Assembly: GCA_022885665.1 (NCBI GenBank)
Contig: JAGQDJ010000564.1
Coordinates: 62,001-126,000 of the forward strand
From: Triops longicaudatus
Taxonomy: Eukaryota > Arthropoda > Branchiopoda > Notostraca > Triopsidae
Direction: 5' to 3'
DNA: 64,000 nucleotides
How positions within the stretch are numbered: the stretch's first letter is position 1; every line of letters starts with the position of its first letter. A model generated the notes under the pieces. The model did not search any database and had not been told where the DNA came from. It saw only the letters and a list, made by a program, of their open reading frames with translations. Below, in pieces: positions 49,101-60,753 of this stretch. Position numbers and translations under genes: made by a program.

Positions 49101-52100
49101 CATTTCTTTGGGGCTGGGACAAAGTAGTAAGGCTTCACTAGCCCTATAAAGAGCGCGTCAAGTGAATGCGACATCAAACAATGAACGCTATAACAAACAT
49201 AGCTGCCCCATTAGTAGCTAAACAAATCTGGAGCGCTTCCACCATAAATTGGGCGTTTTCCCCCAGGTGCCTTGAACAGGCCTTCAAGAGCTTCTCCCCT
49301 TGGCTCAGAAAGGGAAACGAACGCGTCAAAATGAAACAACAAATAAAGGAGCGAAAAATCCCGCTGTGGTACGGAGAAGAATTTGACAGAGCCCACCCTC
49401 ATATTTCTTCCGGCTTCTGCAGGGGACGCGGTGAAGAAAAATAGTGTAAATATAAAGTTCTTGACATGGGTACTTGACCAACGTCAATATCCTGACCCTC
49501 TTGTCTCTTGTTCTCTCATGAAAATTCGCCACTGACAAGTCTGTTTCGCTTGTTCGGTGCCAGAAGGGAAAGTTGCGCTTTCTGTCCAACTTTTAATAGC
49601 GCCTAGCACTTTCGTTAGCGGGAACTCCATTGCTTAACTTTTTATCATTCCATTCGAAATGACGTCATTATGTTTTTCTCATTGTCTTGTTTATTTTCAG
49701 GTACGACTGGCATATGTAGTCCTTGCACACGAAAATACGTTCTTCTCTGCGGAGTTTGTGGTGGTTTAGCCGTTTTGTTAGGCGGTCTTTTCGCGATTTT
49801 GTATTTTGTGCTCAGGTCGTACACCTCATCGTTACACTACTTCGAAACCGTGCCTTCTTACGTGGCTTCTGTGGTGGTAAGCATTTTTCCTCCCTAACGA
49901 CCAAACACGAAGAAAAACTATCTTGGAGAGAAATAAGAAAGAATACATGAATAATATTGTTTCCGTTGGGCAATATAGCTGATAGTGACTGGACTGCTAA
50001 TGGTGTGCTTTGGCTGGAGGAGAAATCGATTCGGCTATTTGGTAAGTTTGATTTCACTCTCTTTTTTTGGTAGTTGGGGTGCGGAAGAATGCCTTGAGAT
50101 CGGCTCGGGCACCCTGCTGCCCCTCTGAAAGTCATCAACTACACTTTAGCTGACATTATTAGCCATTGAATGGCAAACTAATACCGTGTGTAATCACTCT
50201 TGACATGTTGGCCTTGTCTAGGTCAAGTTGTGTGGGGCTTGCTGTTTTGTATGTGCGGTGGTTTGCGTAGTCATAACCGTCACAACTACAGTAGTGCACA
50301 TGAACCGATTGCAGAGTTTGCGGGAATGCGTTTATAACCAACGTAGCAAAAGCTGTACATGTTTCGCGGGCCCGGTCGTTGGCTCACCGAGTTTCCCCAC
50401 CGAAAACATTGAATTCACAGAGGATGGTAAGCGAGAGACTGTGCTCTTTTGTTTGTTTCGTCAAAAGAACAATAGCCAAGAATGTTTCTCAAATAATTCT
50501 CGTTTGTTCACCAGGCGGAGCGCGCTATATATTCGCCGATACTCCTGACTGTGATGTGGTCCATGGGGCCTTGTACGCTTGTCTGCGTGCATTATTTGGG
50601 CTATCAGTTCTTGGAATACTGGTATCCCTCTTTTCGGGCATGCTCGTCTATCAACTCCTCGGGTATAAAAGAATTACTTGGCACTTTTTTAGCTTCGCTG
50701 TTCGAAAGATTTGGTTATAGTCTTTTGTGCTAAAAAAAAATGTCCTTAGTCACGAACGCAAGAAAATGTATTGGGAACAGCTGGAGCTGCGAAGTCGATC
50801 TTTATATCGGAGACATCATACACCTTGCTGTGGTTGTTGCGAACAATGTCGCTATCCTCCGCCATCAAACATATTTTCCTGTCCCCCGTGGGATACGTTA
50901 GATGACCGGTAACTTTTATCCCCCTCTCCCATTGTTTGTTCACGCTATGCTTTCAACTTTCTGTACAAAGAAAACTAATACACGCCAAGTGCTTGGCGTA
51001 GCTCAGCAGGACCATTTCAAATTATGTGTAACACTCTCGTTTGCTGTTCTGTTTGCATAATAGCTTCTGGCCATTACAAGGAGGCAACCTATATTCGCCA
51101 GCCCCAGAAACAACATTGTGTCGAGGGCATTGCCATGACAGCAGCCAGCATCCTCGTGCCGAAGGTGAACGGAACCCGAGCCCACGTCGCGGAGGAGCTT
51201 GGCATTGGTTACCTTGGCGACCATCGCCGAGCTTACATCCTGAGAACGGAGCCAATCTTTCCGGCAACAACAGCGCTCAGCAGCAACCGCGGTAAGTACG
51301 GAAAAAAAATCCCAAATGGAATGAGCGAAAGCAGCTTAGAACATTGCATTCTCGTCTACGTTATATGCTGTCTACCCGAACGTATTAAGATAAGCGAAAA
51401 CGATCCGGAATCACACTTTGTCTGCTTGTCTCTAGGGAGGATAACACAACTGGCCCGGCTATTATTGGTCCTGATGACCATTATGGGTTTCCCTTATCAG
51501 GCTCCCGCAATCCTCTCACCACGCCAACTACAAGCAATCGACCAACGTTCCCCGTACTTGGCACGGGTGCTCAACCGCCACAGTTAGGCACCGCTACACC
51601 GCTATCTTGGGGTCCACCTCCGCCTTATTCTCGGGGGAGCTCAGCCTCCATGTCTCCAGCGGGGTCCCCGGCGCCGTTTTCTACAGTGTCGGGCTCCCCG
51701 GCAGGATTAGACGCAAACCCTTTGTTGTGCAAGACTTCGTATTCACACGGACGTGGGAGTGTAACTTCTTCAGATACTAATGAGGATAAAAGATCCAGTC
51801 AACAGTCTCCGACAATCCGTCCTGATCAAATTGGAGGAGGGAATACGGGCACGGGAACGGCGGGTCGTAAATTCAAGAAAAGGAATCCTAATTACCAGCG
51901 ATCTCTAACGAAGGAAAACTTGAACGTGAACTCGAATGGGAAACCTAGTTTATGTGATATGATGGCGAACGCTAATTCCCTTGCTGAAAAGGCCCTTGCT
52001 GCCGCGAACCAGGCAAACAACAGACAACAGCCCCAACAAATGCCGGGGGGGAATGCAGTATCGGCTAAAGAGCCCGAGTCGGAACTCTATTTTGCCGACG

Positions 52101-53056
52101 TGTCTTCCTGTGCTTTATCAGTGCATAATGACGGAACCGAGTCGTGCATGTACGAAGAGATTAGTCATCGTTACGAGCCCGTTCAGGACTCGATTGCTAT
52201 TCACAGGGAGCGAGACACGGCCGTGTCCTACGTGGACCGGCCCCGTCTACCTTCCAACAGTAGCAATCCGAAGAAAAGCGTAGAACTGGGCATCATCACT
52301 CAAGCCATGATGGTCAGTACTCACGGCAAGTTGAATTACCAACGTCACAGTTTCGACCAACCTTACCAGGATAACATTTATATGAACAACATCATGAATA
52401 CGGATTGCGACATTCCTGTACCGAAGGAAACGCGAAGCAGCAGCTTTTCCGCTATGACGGCTCATCCTCAACAGCCGTTCCTGCCGGCTGCAAGGAGACA
52501 ACCAGTTACGTTGATTGAACAGCTCCATCTCGGCAATAGCAACTCCAATTTATATACTAATATTTCAAATCCGCCGACGCCCCAAAGACTTCCCCGGTTG
52601 GCTATCCTGGAAGAAATGCAGCAGCAGCAGCAACAGCCACACGAAAGAAAGCCTCCGGCTGAAGTTTTTACTATGGGGCCAGTTCACGTGGCTCAGGTGC
52701 ACAAAAACTTGGTAAACAGCTCGTCGTTCGTTCCTTACAAAAGGGATTATCACAGCGTATCACCCCAAGAACAAGATCAGACGTACGCCAATATTTCCCA
52801 ACCCGAAGTCTCTACTCCAGTGCACAGTAAGCCCCTTCCGCAAACAAACCTGGATTTCGATTATCAAAGCCCTGAGGTTACAAGGGCCGATGCGTCCAGG
52901 GCCGGCTCATCATGGCGAGAAGGCAACTTTAAAGGCATATCGCCTGATGACGAAGTAGCCGCGTTAACCAGTCAATTTGATGAAGCAACTACAGAACTAG
53001 AATCCGATTCTGATGATTCGGAATGCGACTCAACAATCCGGGCAGTCAACGTGTGA
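43165..53056 (+). CDS. Four-TM protein with PPxY tail, FAM189/ENTREP-like
   Basis: Predicted membrane adaptor, about 901 aa. Exons: 43165-43270, 49701-49876, 49979-50041, 50222-50426, 50515-50662, 50750-50908, 51064-51291, 51436-53056. The first exon (MATWGWVPVNS.., Kozak ACCACAATGG) ends CAG|GTAAAA in phase 1, matching the phase-1 entry at 49701; all later joins are also consistent. Four hydrophobic segments (YVLLCGVCGG.., LIVTGLLMVCFGW, ACCFVCAVVCVV.., CLRALFGLSVLGIL) bracket a loop RLQSLRECVYNQRSKSCTCF that resembles the FAM189 loop. A Cys-rich patch and a long disordered tail follow, with PPPPY in WGPPPPYSRGSS (a NEDD4/ITCH-type WW ligand), Tyr motifs (SCMYEEI, NIYMNN, QTYANIS) and an acidic end ESDSDDSECD. 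Family assignment is by architecture and is moderate; the exons from 49701 on are firm. Confidence 0.6.
43964..44364. mobile_element. 401-bp TIR element (Tc1/mariner-like MITE) carrying CRE palindromes
   Basis: The ends are inverted: AAGGGCAATGGACACC with A-run on the left and GGTGTTCATTGCCCTT preceded by a T-run on the right, about 25 bp with one mismatch, each flanked by TA as in Tc1/mariner target duplications. The interior has no transposase frame. It holds a perfect CRE, TGACGTCA, at 44112-44119 and a second ACGTCA at about 44213. Confidence 0.65.
44664..44816. mobile_element. 153-bp MITE, copy 1 (CAGGGGCGTCGCGAGG-type ends)
   Basis: Left end CAAGGTCGTCGCGAGGG and right end CCCTCGCGACGCCCCTG are imperfect inverted repeats with an 11-bp perfect core CGTCGCGAGGG. 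Flanking 8-mers ACCATAGC and AGCATAAC agree at 6 of 8 positions, suggesting an old hAT-type duplication. A second copy lies at 57679-57835, in the same orientation. Confidence 0.7.
48341..48400 (+). repeat. Short tandem repeat, 20-bp unit, about 2.8 copies
   Basis: Unit AAACTACGCTTTATTTTATG is repeated almost perfectly; the first copy begins TAGCTACGC and the third ends TTTAAAG. Confidence 0.85.
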
Positions 53057-53311
53057 CACAAGTGATTTCGTCTTTTTTTTAGAACTCGTGCACGCGGTAT
53101 TATTGTGCCATATATCACAGAGCTTTTGGTTATGAGATTAAAAAAATGTACCGTGGAGGAAAAACAAATATAGAGGATCTTCTATTAAAAGTCATAATAT
53201 GGTTGTTATGTTTCATTTTTTAGTCAAATATATGCATTTTTTTACATCAGGCACTTTTCCAGAGCATTGTACTTACAAGATTATCCACAGTGTTAGAACC
53301 CTAGGGGGTAT

Positions 53312-56300
53312 TTACACAAACGTATATATCTGAAGCATTAAAAAAGATAACACGCCCAGCAGTATGCTCCAACCTTTCGATGGTAGCAGGTTTATCGATC
53401 CTGAGGTGGCATCAACTGTTCTACATTGATTTGGTTTCCATGGCCTCAGTTCCCCTTCCGACGTACGAGCTCGCAAGCATATCGAATATTTCGCAAGACC
53501 CTCCAAGCCCTTAATATGGTCTTCCCGGAGACCGTAGCCAACGTCTTTCGTGACTAGAACGCTGTCGGCAACGTTCAGGATTTGGGCGCTGTCCGTCAAT
53601 GGGCGAATCTCCACATGAAAATCACCCACGTCTTCTCGGGTTTTCACGTACCAAGAATACGATAAACCATGATCTCTCCTATTTATAGCACGATATACAT
53701 GATTCTTGAATTCTTCTGACAAAGCTCTCTACTTACCAGTCGCTGTATTTGAAGATCACGTCAGGTGTTATTTCGTAGCGCGTGTCTTTCGTGTTAAAAT
53801 CAGTACGGGAACAAGGCAAGGCGTCATCGGGAATGGAAGACAAAGCCTTGTCTGCCAGAATGGACGGAGATGCACAGTGGACGTGGGACCACGGACCGGG
53901 GCTTGGTTGGCTTGACAACCAGAAGTTCAACCGTCGCAACCGACAATCGCATGCAACAGGATTATCTATTATGAATGGCACTTTTAGGACGCACTCGGCC
54001 AAACGGAAGTGCATTACCTTGTAGTAAGACTTGGGTACCGTTTTCTATATGGGGAATTAATTCCTCATAGAACCTAGGCAGGCTATTGTTGGCCAAATTA
54101 ATCATCTTGAGTTTCGTGCACTTGACAATGTCATTAATGGGGATATGGGTCAGCATATTACTGCTTAGGTCCAAAGCTGTCAAATTAGGCAGAAGCCCCA
54201 ACTCGCCGTCTCGAAGGATGCCAAGCTGGTTCTCTGACAAATCCAGAACTTCCAAAGTTGTCATATTGGGGAACACACCTATAAAAGTTGAACGTGGAAA
54301 AACAAACTGTTGAAGGACAAACTTTTATTAGAAAAGTTTACGGTGGCGAAGTTCGTTAATGGAATTTCCTCGTAGGTACAGCTTCTTGAGTTTTTTGGTT
54401 CCCGCCAGCAAATCTTTGGTGAGTACAGGTATTGTATTATAGGAGAGATCAATCTCACTCAATCTGTACGGGATCCAAGGACTTTCTGGGAACGTTTTTC
54501 CCGTCACGAAGGAAATGCGATTGCGACTCACATTCACCTACAGGAAGAAGAATGGCATCACAAGGTAAGCAAAAAACAGTGAGCGCAGAAACAAAAACAA
54601 ATGATGTACGAAAGTGCAGATGATTTACTTTTTCCAAGGAAAGGCAGTCTTCTAGGAGAGAATGGGTTTTGTTATCCAAACGTTCCAGTACGTTGCTCGA
54701 TAAATCCAAATCCCGCAAAGACACGAGGCCTTAATAAGGAGACAAACAAGAAAATAAGGCACTGTTACCAGACAAAACAGTCACTTTTTTTTTTTACCTT
54801 TGAAAGCCCCGGGTGGGATGTAGGCAATGTTGTTGTTGCTAAGGTCCAGTTTCAAGAGCTGCAGCAGGCCCTCAAAAGCTCTGTCACTCACGCTGCTAAT
54901 TTGATTGTCCTGCAAATGAAGTTCAAAGACGACCGGCATCCGCCCAAAGGCGTTGCGATTCAATGCTGTCAGGCTGTTTCCGTCCAAATACAAGTATTGC
55001 AAAGAAGGTAAATCCGCTAATGCTTCCCAGGGCACCTCGCTAATGTTGTTGCCTCGCAGGCTCAACCTCTGCAGCACGATCAAGTTAGCAAAAGAGCCGG
55101 CCTCCAGGTTGGCCTCCAGGAGGTTGTACCCCATGTCAAGCGAAAGGAGGGAATTCATAGTGGGCCACATCCTATTAGAAGGTAGCTTCCTGACGTTGTT
55201 ATAGCTGATGTCCAGCTCATTCAAGGATATAGGCAGTGTAAACACCGTCTCGAGGCGGTTGTGATGGAAAAAAATGCTTCGGATGGACGGCAAACGCGTG
55301 AATGCACCCCGACTCACGTCTTTGATGTTGTTATAACTCATGTCCAGCTCTAATAAAGTAGGCATGGAGCCGATGGTGGATCCGCCAATGCTTGACATGT
55401 TATTGTAACTCAAGTTCAGGGAGCGAATACTAAACAAATTCGTGAAAACGGATCCATCAATTTCCCTGATCCTGTTATGGCTCAGATCAATCGTGTGCAG
55501 CTCGTACAACTTGGGGAAAGTCTTTTTGGGCACGACTTCCAAATCATTGTACGACACGTTCAGGATCTTGAGACCAGTCATATTATCAAAAGGAATGTGC
55601 TGCAGGTTGGTAAAATGATTGAATTCTAAGCGTAACTCGGTCGGGTACGTCGTTGAATCCATCGAAGTTTTCGGTATCGTGGATAAGTTATTGTACGATA
55701 AATCCAGGACCGTCATGTTGGCACAGTTTTGGAAGGCTCCCGGCTCAATCTTGCTGACAGCATTATGGCTAATATTGATTTTTACGAGATAGACATCTTT
55801 GAAAGCTAATTTCAGAATTTCCGTGATCTGATTTTCCGCCAAGTCAATATGTTCTACCAATTGCAGGTCGTTGAACATTTGGAAATCGACTTTGGTAAGT
55901 CGGTTGCGAGCAAAGTCGAGGGTGCCGACGCGAGAAATGGTGCTGAAAGTGCCCCGGCCAATGTCGCTTATAAGATTATCGCTAAAATAGAGCCGTCGCA
56001 GGAATCGCATGCCACGGAAAGTGTTCACATCCAGGCGTGTGAGTTTATTGTGACTCATGTTTAACGTACGAAGCACCGTGTTTCTCGCGAACAATCCACG
56101 CGGGAATTCCGTGAGGCTGTTCTTGGACACATTGATGGATGTCAGCTTTGTTAAATCGGTGAAAAACGTGGGCGCCATCTTCGTAAAATTGTTAGCAGAC
56201 AAGTCCAGTTTCTCAACGTTCCGCAAACCTTGGAATCCATTTCGAGGAATGTCACTGAGCTCATTGCCGTGGAGATCTAAGGACTTCAATTTATCCATGC

Positions 56301-56877
56301 TATGGAAAGCTTCGGGGTGAAAGCCTCCTAGCTGTGAATTGGCAAGGACTAACGTTTCCAACTCGCCCAGAGTGGCGAAGGACCGGGGGGGCACGGTCTT
56401 GACGTTGGAATGTTCAATAATTAGTGACGATAAGTTGCCCAAGACTTTGAGGGCGGGGGCAGGAATCTCTTGCAGTTGGGTACGGACGAGAAAAAGCTCT
56501 TTCAGAGTTCGATTTACGCCCCAGAAAGCGTCCTCTTCAATCCATTTCACCGGAGTGTCTTCGATAACGAGTTTCCGAACAGACAGAGCGTGAAATACGG
56601 GGCCGTACAGTCGACTGATGCGACAATTGGAAAAGGTTAAGGTATCAAACACCGTGCTCTGCAGTTGGTTGACTCCCAATGAAATTGACGCCAAATTGGC
56701 TGCCGAGCAACGCACAAAAATCCCCACATCGGAGCCCGTTTCGCAAACACAAGGGAATAGTGTGTCGTTGGAAGGCGGGCAAGGAAACTTGGGTCCGGGT
56801 TGAATGTAGCCTCCTTCGATGCAGCTCCAATTTAACAGAAGGGTACCAATGACGACCAGTACCGAGCGGACAGCCAT
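53312..56877 (-). CDS. LRR cell-surface protein with FN3-like domain and GPI-type tail (Convoluted/ALS-like)
   Basis: Predicted extracellular adhesion or matrix-organising protein, 1,077 aa. Exons on minus: 56877-54798, 54729-54629, 54537-54342, 54278-54018, 53965-53737, 53678-53312. A signal peptide (MAVRSVLVVIGTLLLNW) is followed by a Cys-rich cap (CPPSNDTLFPCVCETG), more than 25 LRRs with consensus L..LDLS.N.., a C-terminal cap (NPVACDCRLRRL.. to ALPC), an FN3-like module (YSWYVKTREDV..KYSICLRARTSEG), and a hydrophobic end LLPSKGWSILLGVLSFLML with no cytoplasmic tail, as for a GPI signal. Drosophila Convoluted has similar length and layout; chaoptin is the alternative. The last intron (58 bp) needs a purine-rich acceptor ATAAATAG to keep frame, because a nearer CAG would give a stop. 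Confidence 0.85.
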
Positions 56878-59800
56878 ACTCAAGGACTAAAATGTCTAGA
56901 AAAAAAAGTCTATAATTAGCCTTCCTATTAGCGACGTTTCACAGGTAATTTCAAGGTTGGAAATACAATTGGCAAGATTGACCGTGCCGATATATGCTAA
57001 TTCCTGTTCGGCAAGGTCACTTGACGTCAGGAGGGAAAGGGTATGCATGTTGTCGGTAAGAATTCACAGTACCTGGCCTAGTCGAGATATCACAGTAGAA
57101 AGTCGAACCAACTTAGAATCCGTTAAGTGACACCAATTCTAAGCTTACGCGCATTTTCTCCCTTAAAAAATCACAGCAAGAATAGTTTGATGTAACCCCT
57201 TCACAACCAAGTACTGATGCAGAAGGATGCGCACAAGGAAATGATCTGAAGGTGTAAAAACCTTACGAAACCAGCTGTTCGTCACTGCATGGCGAAGGTC
57301 TTCCACTTCTCTTCTGGACACATGAAGACCACGCCAAACCTCACCAGCAAGTAAAAGGTGCTTAGCACACCTGACCCACTTTCTCCCACCCACCCCTCTG
57401 GCCATAGAGTTACCGTTGCTTCCAGCCATAATACTTAAGCATGAACATGGGATTGGTTATTATTCAGGAACAATTTTTATACACATTAAAAAAAAATGTG
57501 AAATTACTCCTTTACAAGCACGCTAAAGTCGTAGGAAAAATGGGTGTGATCGAAGATGTGGCAGGGCTCAGAAGGTTGACGAATTTCAAGACGCAATTTA
57601 GTAGCAAGCCCGAAAAGGTAAAAGCGCTCCCCTTCCGTATAGCCAAAAACCTAACAAAATCGGTCAACGCACCGTCACCAAGAGGAGCGTCGAGGTGTTT
57701 TCATTTGGGTGGAGGGCAAGGCCTTCATTATACCAACTGTACTTTTTACTGACTCGAGCATGATAATTCTTTACCGAATCGGCTTTTGACCAACTATTAA
57801 GGGGTGCACCCACAAACCCCCTCGCGACGCTCCTGGTCACAAAATTTCCTTTAAGGATTTTATTTTTTAATAATCTTCATCTTTGGTAACTTTCTCTCTT
57901 TACCTTTTAGGAACTGCATATGCTTACAGAAATTACTGAGCTTCTGGAGGTTCAAAAACAACTCCATTTTACTCGGCATGCCCTTTTTAGGATCAATCCA
58001 CTCAAGTTAGGCTTTGCCCTCGTCACTATTTGATTATCATAAGCATAAAGTTCGTTGAACGAAAATGACTCTATCCTAGTGGGCCAAGCCGACAGTTTTT
58101 GTTAAAACGAAAAATAAGCCGTAATCAAGAAACCATTAATGTAGCGGAGAAAAACAGGAAAATACGTTATTCGGGATTAGACAAATAATAAATGCACGGC
58201 AAACTAGTTAATTTACGTGGTAGATTACTTGTGTAGTATCTTATGATGTGTATTTGTGAAGATTCAAGAATGCCGTGTCAAAATCAAGGAGAAACAAAAG
58301 TAAATTGAAATGTGTAACTAAGGGGTTACAATTTTGTTCTTTAATATAATGTTTTGAATCGGGGTTTCGAAAAATTACCCTTCAGTTTTTTTTTTTCGCT
58401 GTAAACTTCTACGTCTAGATGTCGAAAGCATTTATTACCAGTAGCGGAGGAACAGAATTCGATTCCCGATCTAGTTTCTTAGGTTTTTGTACACAAATTA
58501 CTTTAATGACTTCCCCTTATTCAGACCTTTTAATGCGCAAAAATAACCTTTCTGCTACGGTTTCCTCGTTAAAAACAGCAACATTTTCGTATGCCGATAT
58601 CAATTGCAGTTATATATATTGCACTTCTTTTTTATTAGCTATAGACTCCCGAAGTTACCACAGACTACATAATTTATACAGAGTACGGCGGAAGCACATC
58701 CGAGTCTTTACATCTGAATAAAAATTTACATTTGCTTCTTGAAGCTCTAATCGAGATCTTGTAGTGCATATGATGTCAATTTTTAGGTTCAGTATTTGTG
58801 ACACTTATCCGTCAGTGAAGTGTTTGGGGGCCCCTAGAAGGAAGGTTCGAAGCTGCGACAGCTGTTTAAACGACTCTTGCTCCCCGTGTTCGGATGGCGG
58901 GTGACGCGTTTTTCGTCTGTTCGCGATCTCTGATCTTTTCTGCACCTGTTTTATGACGTAAATATAAGATCAGACAAACCTAAGTACGATTATTAAGCTT
59001 AAGGATGTCAACGTCCAAAATCTTACAGAAATATCAGCGGAAATGATCACCTGGTAGGACAAACGTGACTACAGTTCCATGTCTGAACTGAAACTATCAA
59101 CCGATAAAACTATGTTGAAACAAATTAAAAATCATATAAAATGTTAGACTGTTATATCAATATCAAATAACGCTTGCCTTACCTTTTCAAATCAAGAAAA
59201 TTTCGGGAGGTATTTCTGCTGCACCCGATATACTCAAATTCGACTTTTCTCGTTCATTTGAAGAACTGTTTGTTAATGCCCTATACCACAAAGTACTGAA
59301 AATGCAATAGAATTATGTTTCTTTTTTTTATGGGAAAGCATCAAATTTAGAAAGATGAGGATCACTTTCTGGCCAACTTTCAGCGTTTGTAGGCTACAAT
59401 TTTACATCGCCTACGGTAGTAATGCATTAGCTTATGGAGCAGCTGAGAGTACTACAGACAGGGCTACATTGACTATCTTAGTCAATATAACCTATTATAT
59501 AGATATACTTGCTCACTCCGGAGCGGCTTGGGATTCCAGATTCGCGGTGATGTCCAAAACGTCTTAGCTAAGCAGAAGCGAAACCCTTTTAAAGTTTTGC
59601 CGTTTCAAAATTAGGCACACTACCTTCTAGTCTACTTAACATTTAGAAGGCTTCGCAGATCCTTACAGAGTTGCGACTTTTGTGTCAGAAAAAAAAAAAA
59701 AAAAGTCCCGGCCCCTTAGCGAGTGGCCTGGCTAATGGGATAAGTTAAAACTTCCGCACCTACCGCTCGAAATTCCTTTACTGTATGTATAAGCGATGTA

Positions 59801-59992
59801 CAATAAACTTCCACTCGGCAAAAAAGGCACTTGATAGCAAAACAAACACAAAGTCGCACTGGAATTAGATGACGGCAAAATGCTTCACTAAAATCAGCAT
59901 TAAAGCTCCCTTTTTTCAAAAGCTTAGACTATACACTCCCCCCACAACAAACCTTTAATTTTGGCAAGGTTTTAAAAACTCGTAATGGTCAA
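56878..59992. other. Intergenic, no gene recognised
   Basis: Includes the upstream region of the LRR gene, a MITE copy at 57679-57835, and a 16-A run at 59689-59704. ORFs at 57441-57752 (overlapping the MITE) and 58419-58721 are not supported. Confidence 0.55.
57679..57835. mobile_element. 157-bp MITE, copy 2
   Basis: Same family as 44664-44816: shared blocks include TTTACCGAATCGGCTTTTGA and GGTGCACCC and the right end CCCTCGCGACG. The left end AGGAGCGTCGAGG has lost a CG relative to its inverse. It is flanked exactly on both sides by GTCAC (57674-57678 and 57836-57840), a likely target-site duplication. Confidence 0.75.
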
Positions 59993-60666
59993 CTAGTGAT
60001 TGTCGTGTTTCCTGAACCCAATGCTCAGATTATCCAAATAGCGCTGTCGAGCATCGATATGGTCAGCCGGCCGATTGTGCGGTGTCCATTGCGGTTCACC
60101 AGCGAAAAAACGACGTGCTTTGATATAATTCTGGAACAAAAATAAGTCGCATTAGCTTTAACGTAAAGAAATGGACTCGTTATCTCCTTACATTGGAATC
60201 GAGTGTAAAACGGTGATAGATGCCAGCAGGAATGACGAGTAAATCACCAGGGCGGACCTCAATACGGATCCAACGATCGTGAATATCACGAACGTCAAAA
60301 TATCCTGAACCAGCTGCCACGAAACGCACCTCTTCATCCGAATGCAAATGCTCCGTGTAGAAAATCTTCACCTTTTCTTCATAATTAGGGAGCTTTTCAG
60401 GAGAAATCTCGACAACATCTTCAAAAGTGTAACCTCGCTCTTTTTTTATTTCCTCAAGCAGAAGACGTGTTTCGTTGTCTTGATCAAGCTGCACAACACA
60501 CAAAAAAGATTAATTGTAAAGAAAATCTCGAAAACACGTTTACTTGAAAGTATATAACTCCAGTTTTATCATACAATTGGCTCAGGTCGACAAATTCGGG
60601 AGGTTTTAAATGATGCTCGAGCCGTTGGTCTTCACTGGAATCGTCCATGTACCAAGCACGTACCAT
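59993..60666 (-). CDS. ADI1: Acireductone dioxygenase (ARD)
   Basis: Cupin-fold metalloenzyme of the methionine salvage pathway. With Fe it oxidises acireductone to the keto-acid precursor of methionine plus formate; with Ni it gives the off-pathway product. Exons on minus: 60666-60544, 60488-60192, 60130-59993; 185 aa against 179 in human. It starts MVRAWYMDDSSEDQRLEHH; metal ligands H88, H90, E94 (HLHSDEEVRF) and H133 (AGIYHRF) are all present at the human numbering. It ends GEPQWTPHNRPADH and a short non-conserved tail. An acceptor-like TTGTGTAG stands four bases before the ATG, suggesting a spliced 5' leader. The AOPEP stop lies only 87 bp upstream on the same strand. A minus-strand ATTAAA at 59959-59954 may be the poly(A) signal. 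Confidence 0.96.
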
Positions 60667-60753
60667 TTTCCTACACAACAACGCAAATAAATTTGAAAAC
60701 CCATGCTTAAATTGGGCTAAAAAAGTAAGACACAGAACTTCGCTTCTGCAAGC

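Larger units (their letters stand above)
43271..49700 (+). other. Predicted 6.4 kb first intron of the FAM189-like gene
   Basis: Runs from donor GTAAAA to acceptor TTATTTTCAG. It contains two miniature TIR elements (43964-44364 and 44664-44816), a 20-bp tandem repeat (48341-48400), and a strong TATAAAAGG at 46896 with no identified transcript. ORFs inside (up to 137 codons) show no family features. Confidence 0.45.

Noticed and set aside
51024..51587. 187-codon ORF overlapping exons of the four-TM gene
   Set aside because: A different frame from the phase-consistent gene model; it runs across a donor and acceptor that the model needs.
57441..57752. 103-codon ORF
   Set aside because: It ends inside a MITE copy and has no family features.
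60664..60680. Proof of spliced-leader trans-splicing at ADI1
   Set aside because: One acceptor-like site before an ATG is equally explained by an ordinary 5' UTR intron; no leader gene is visible in the window.
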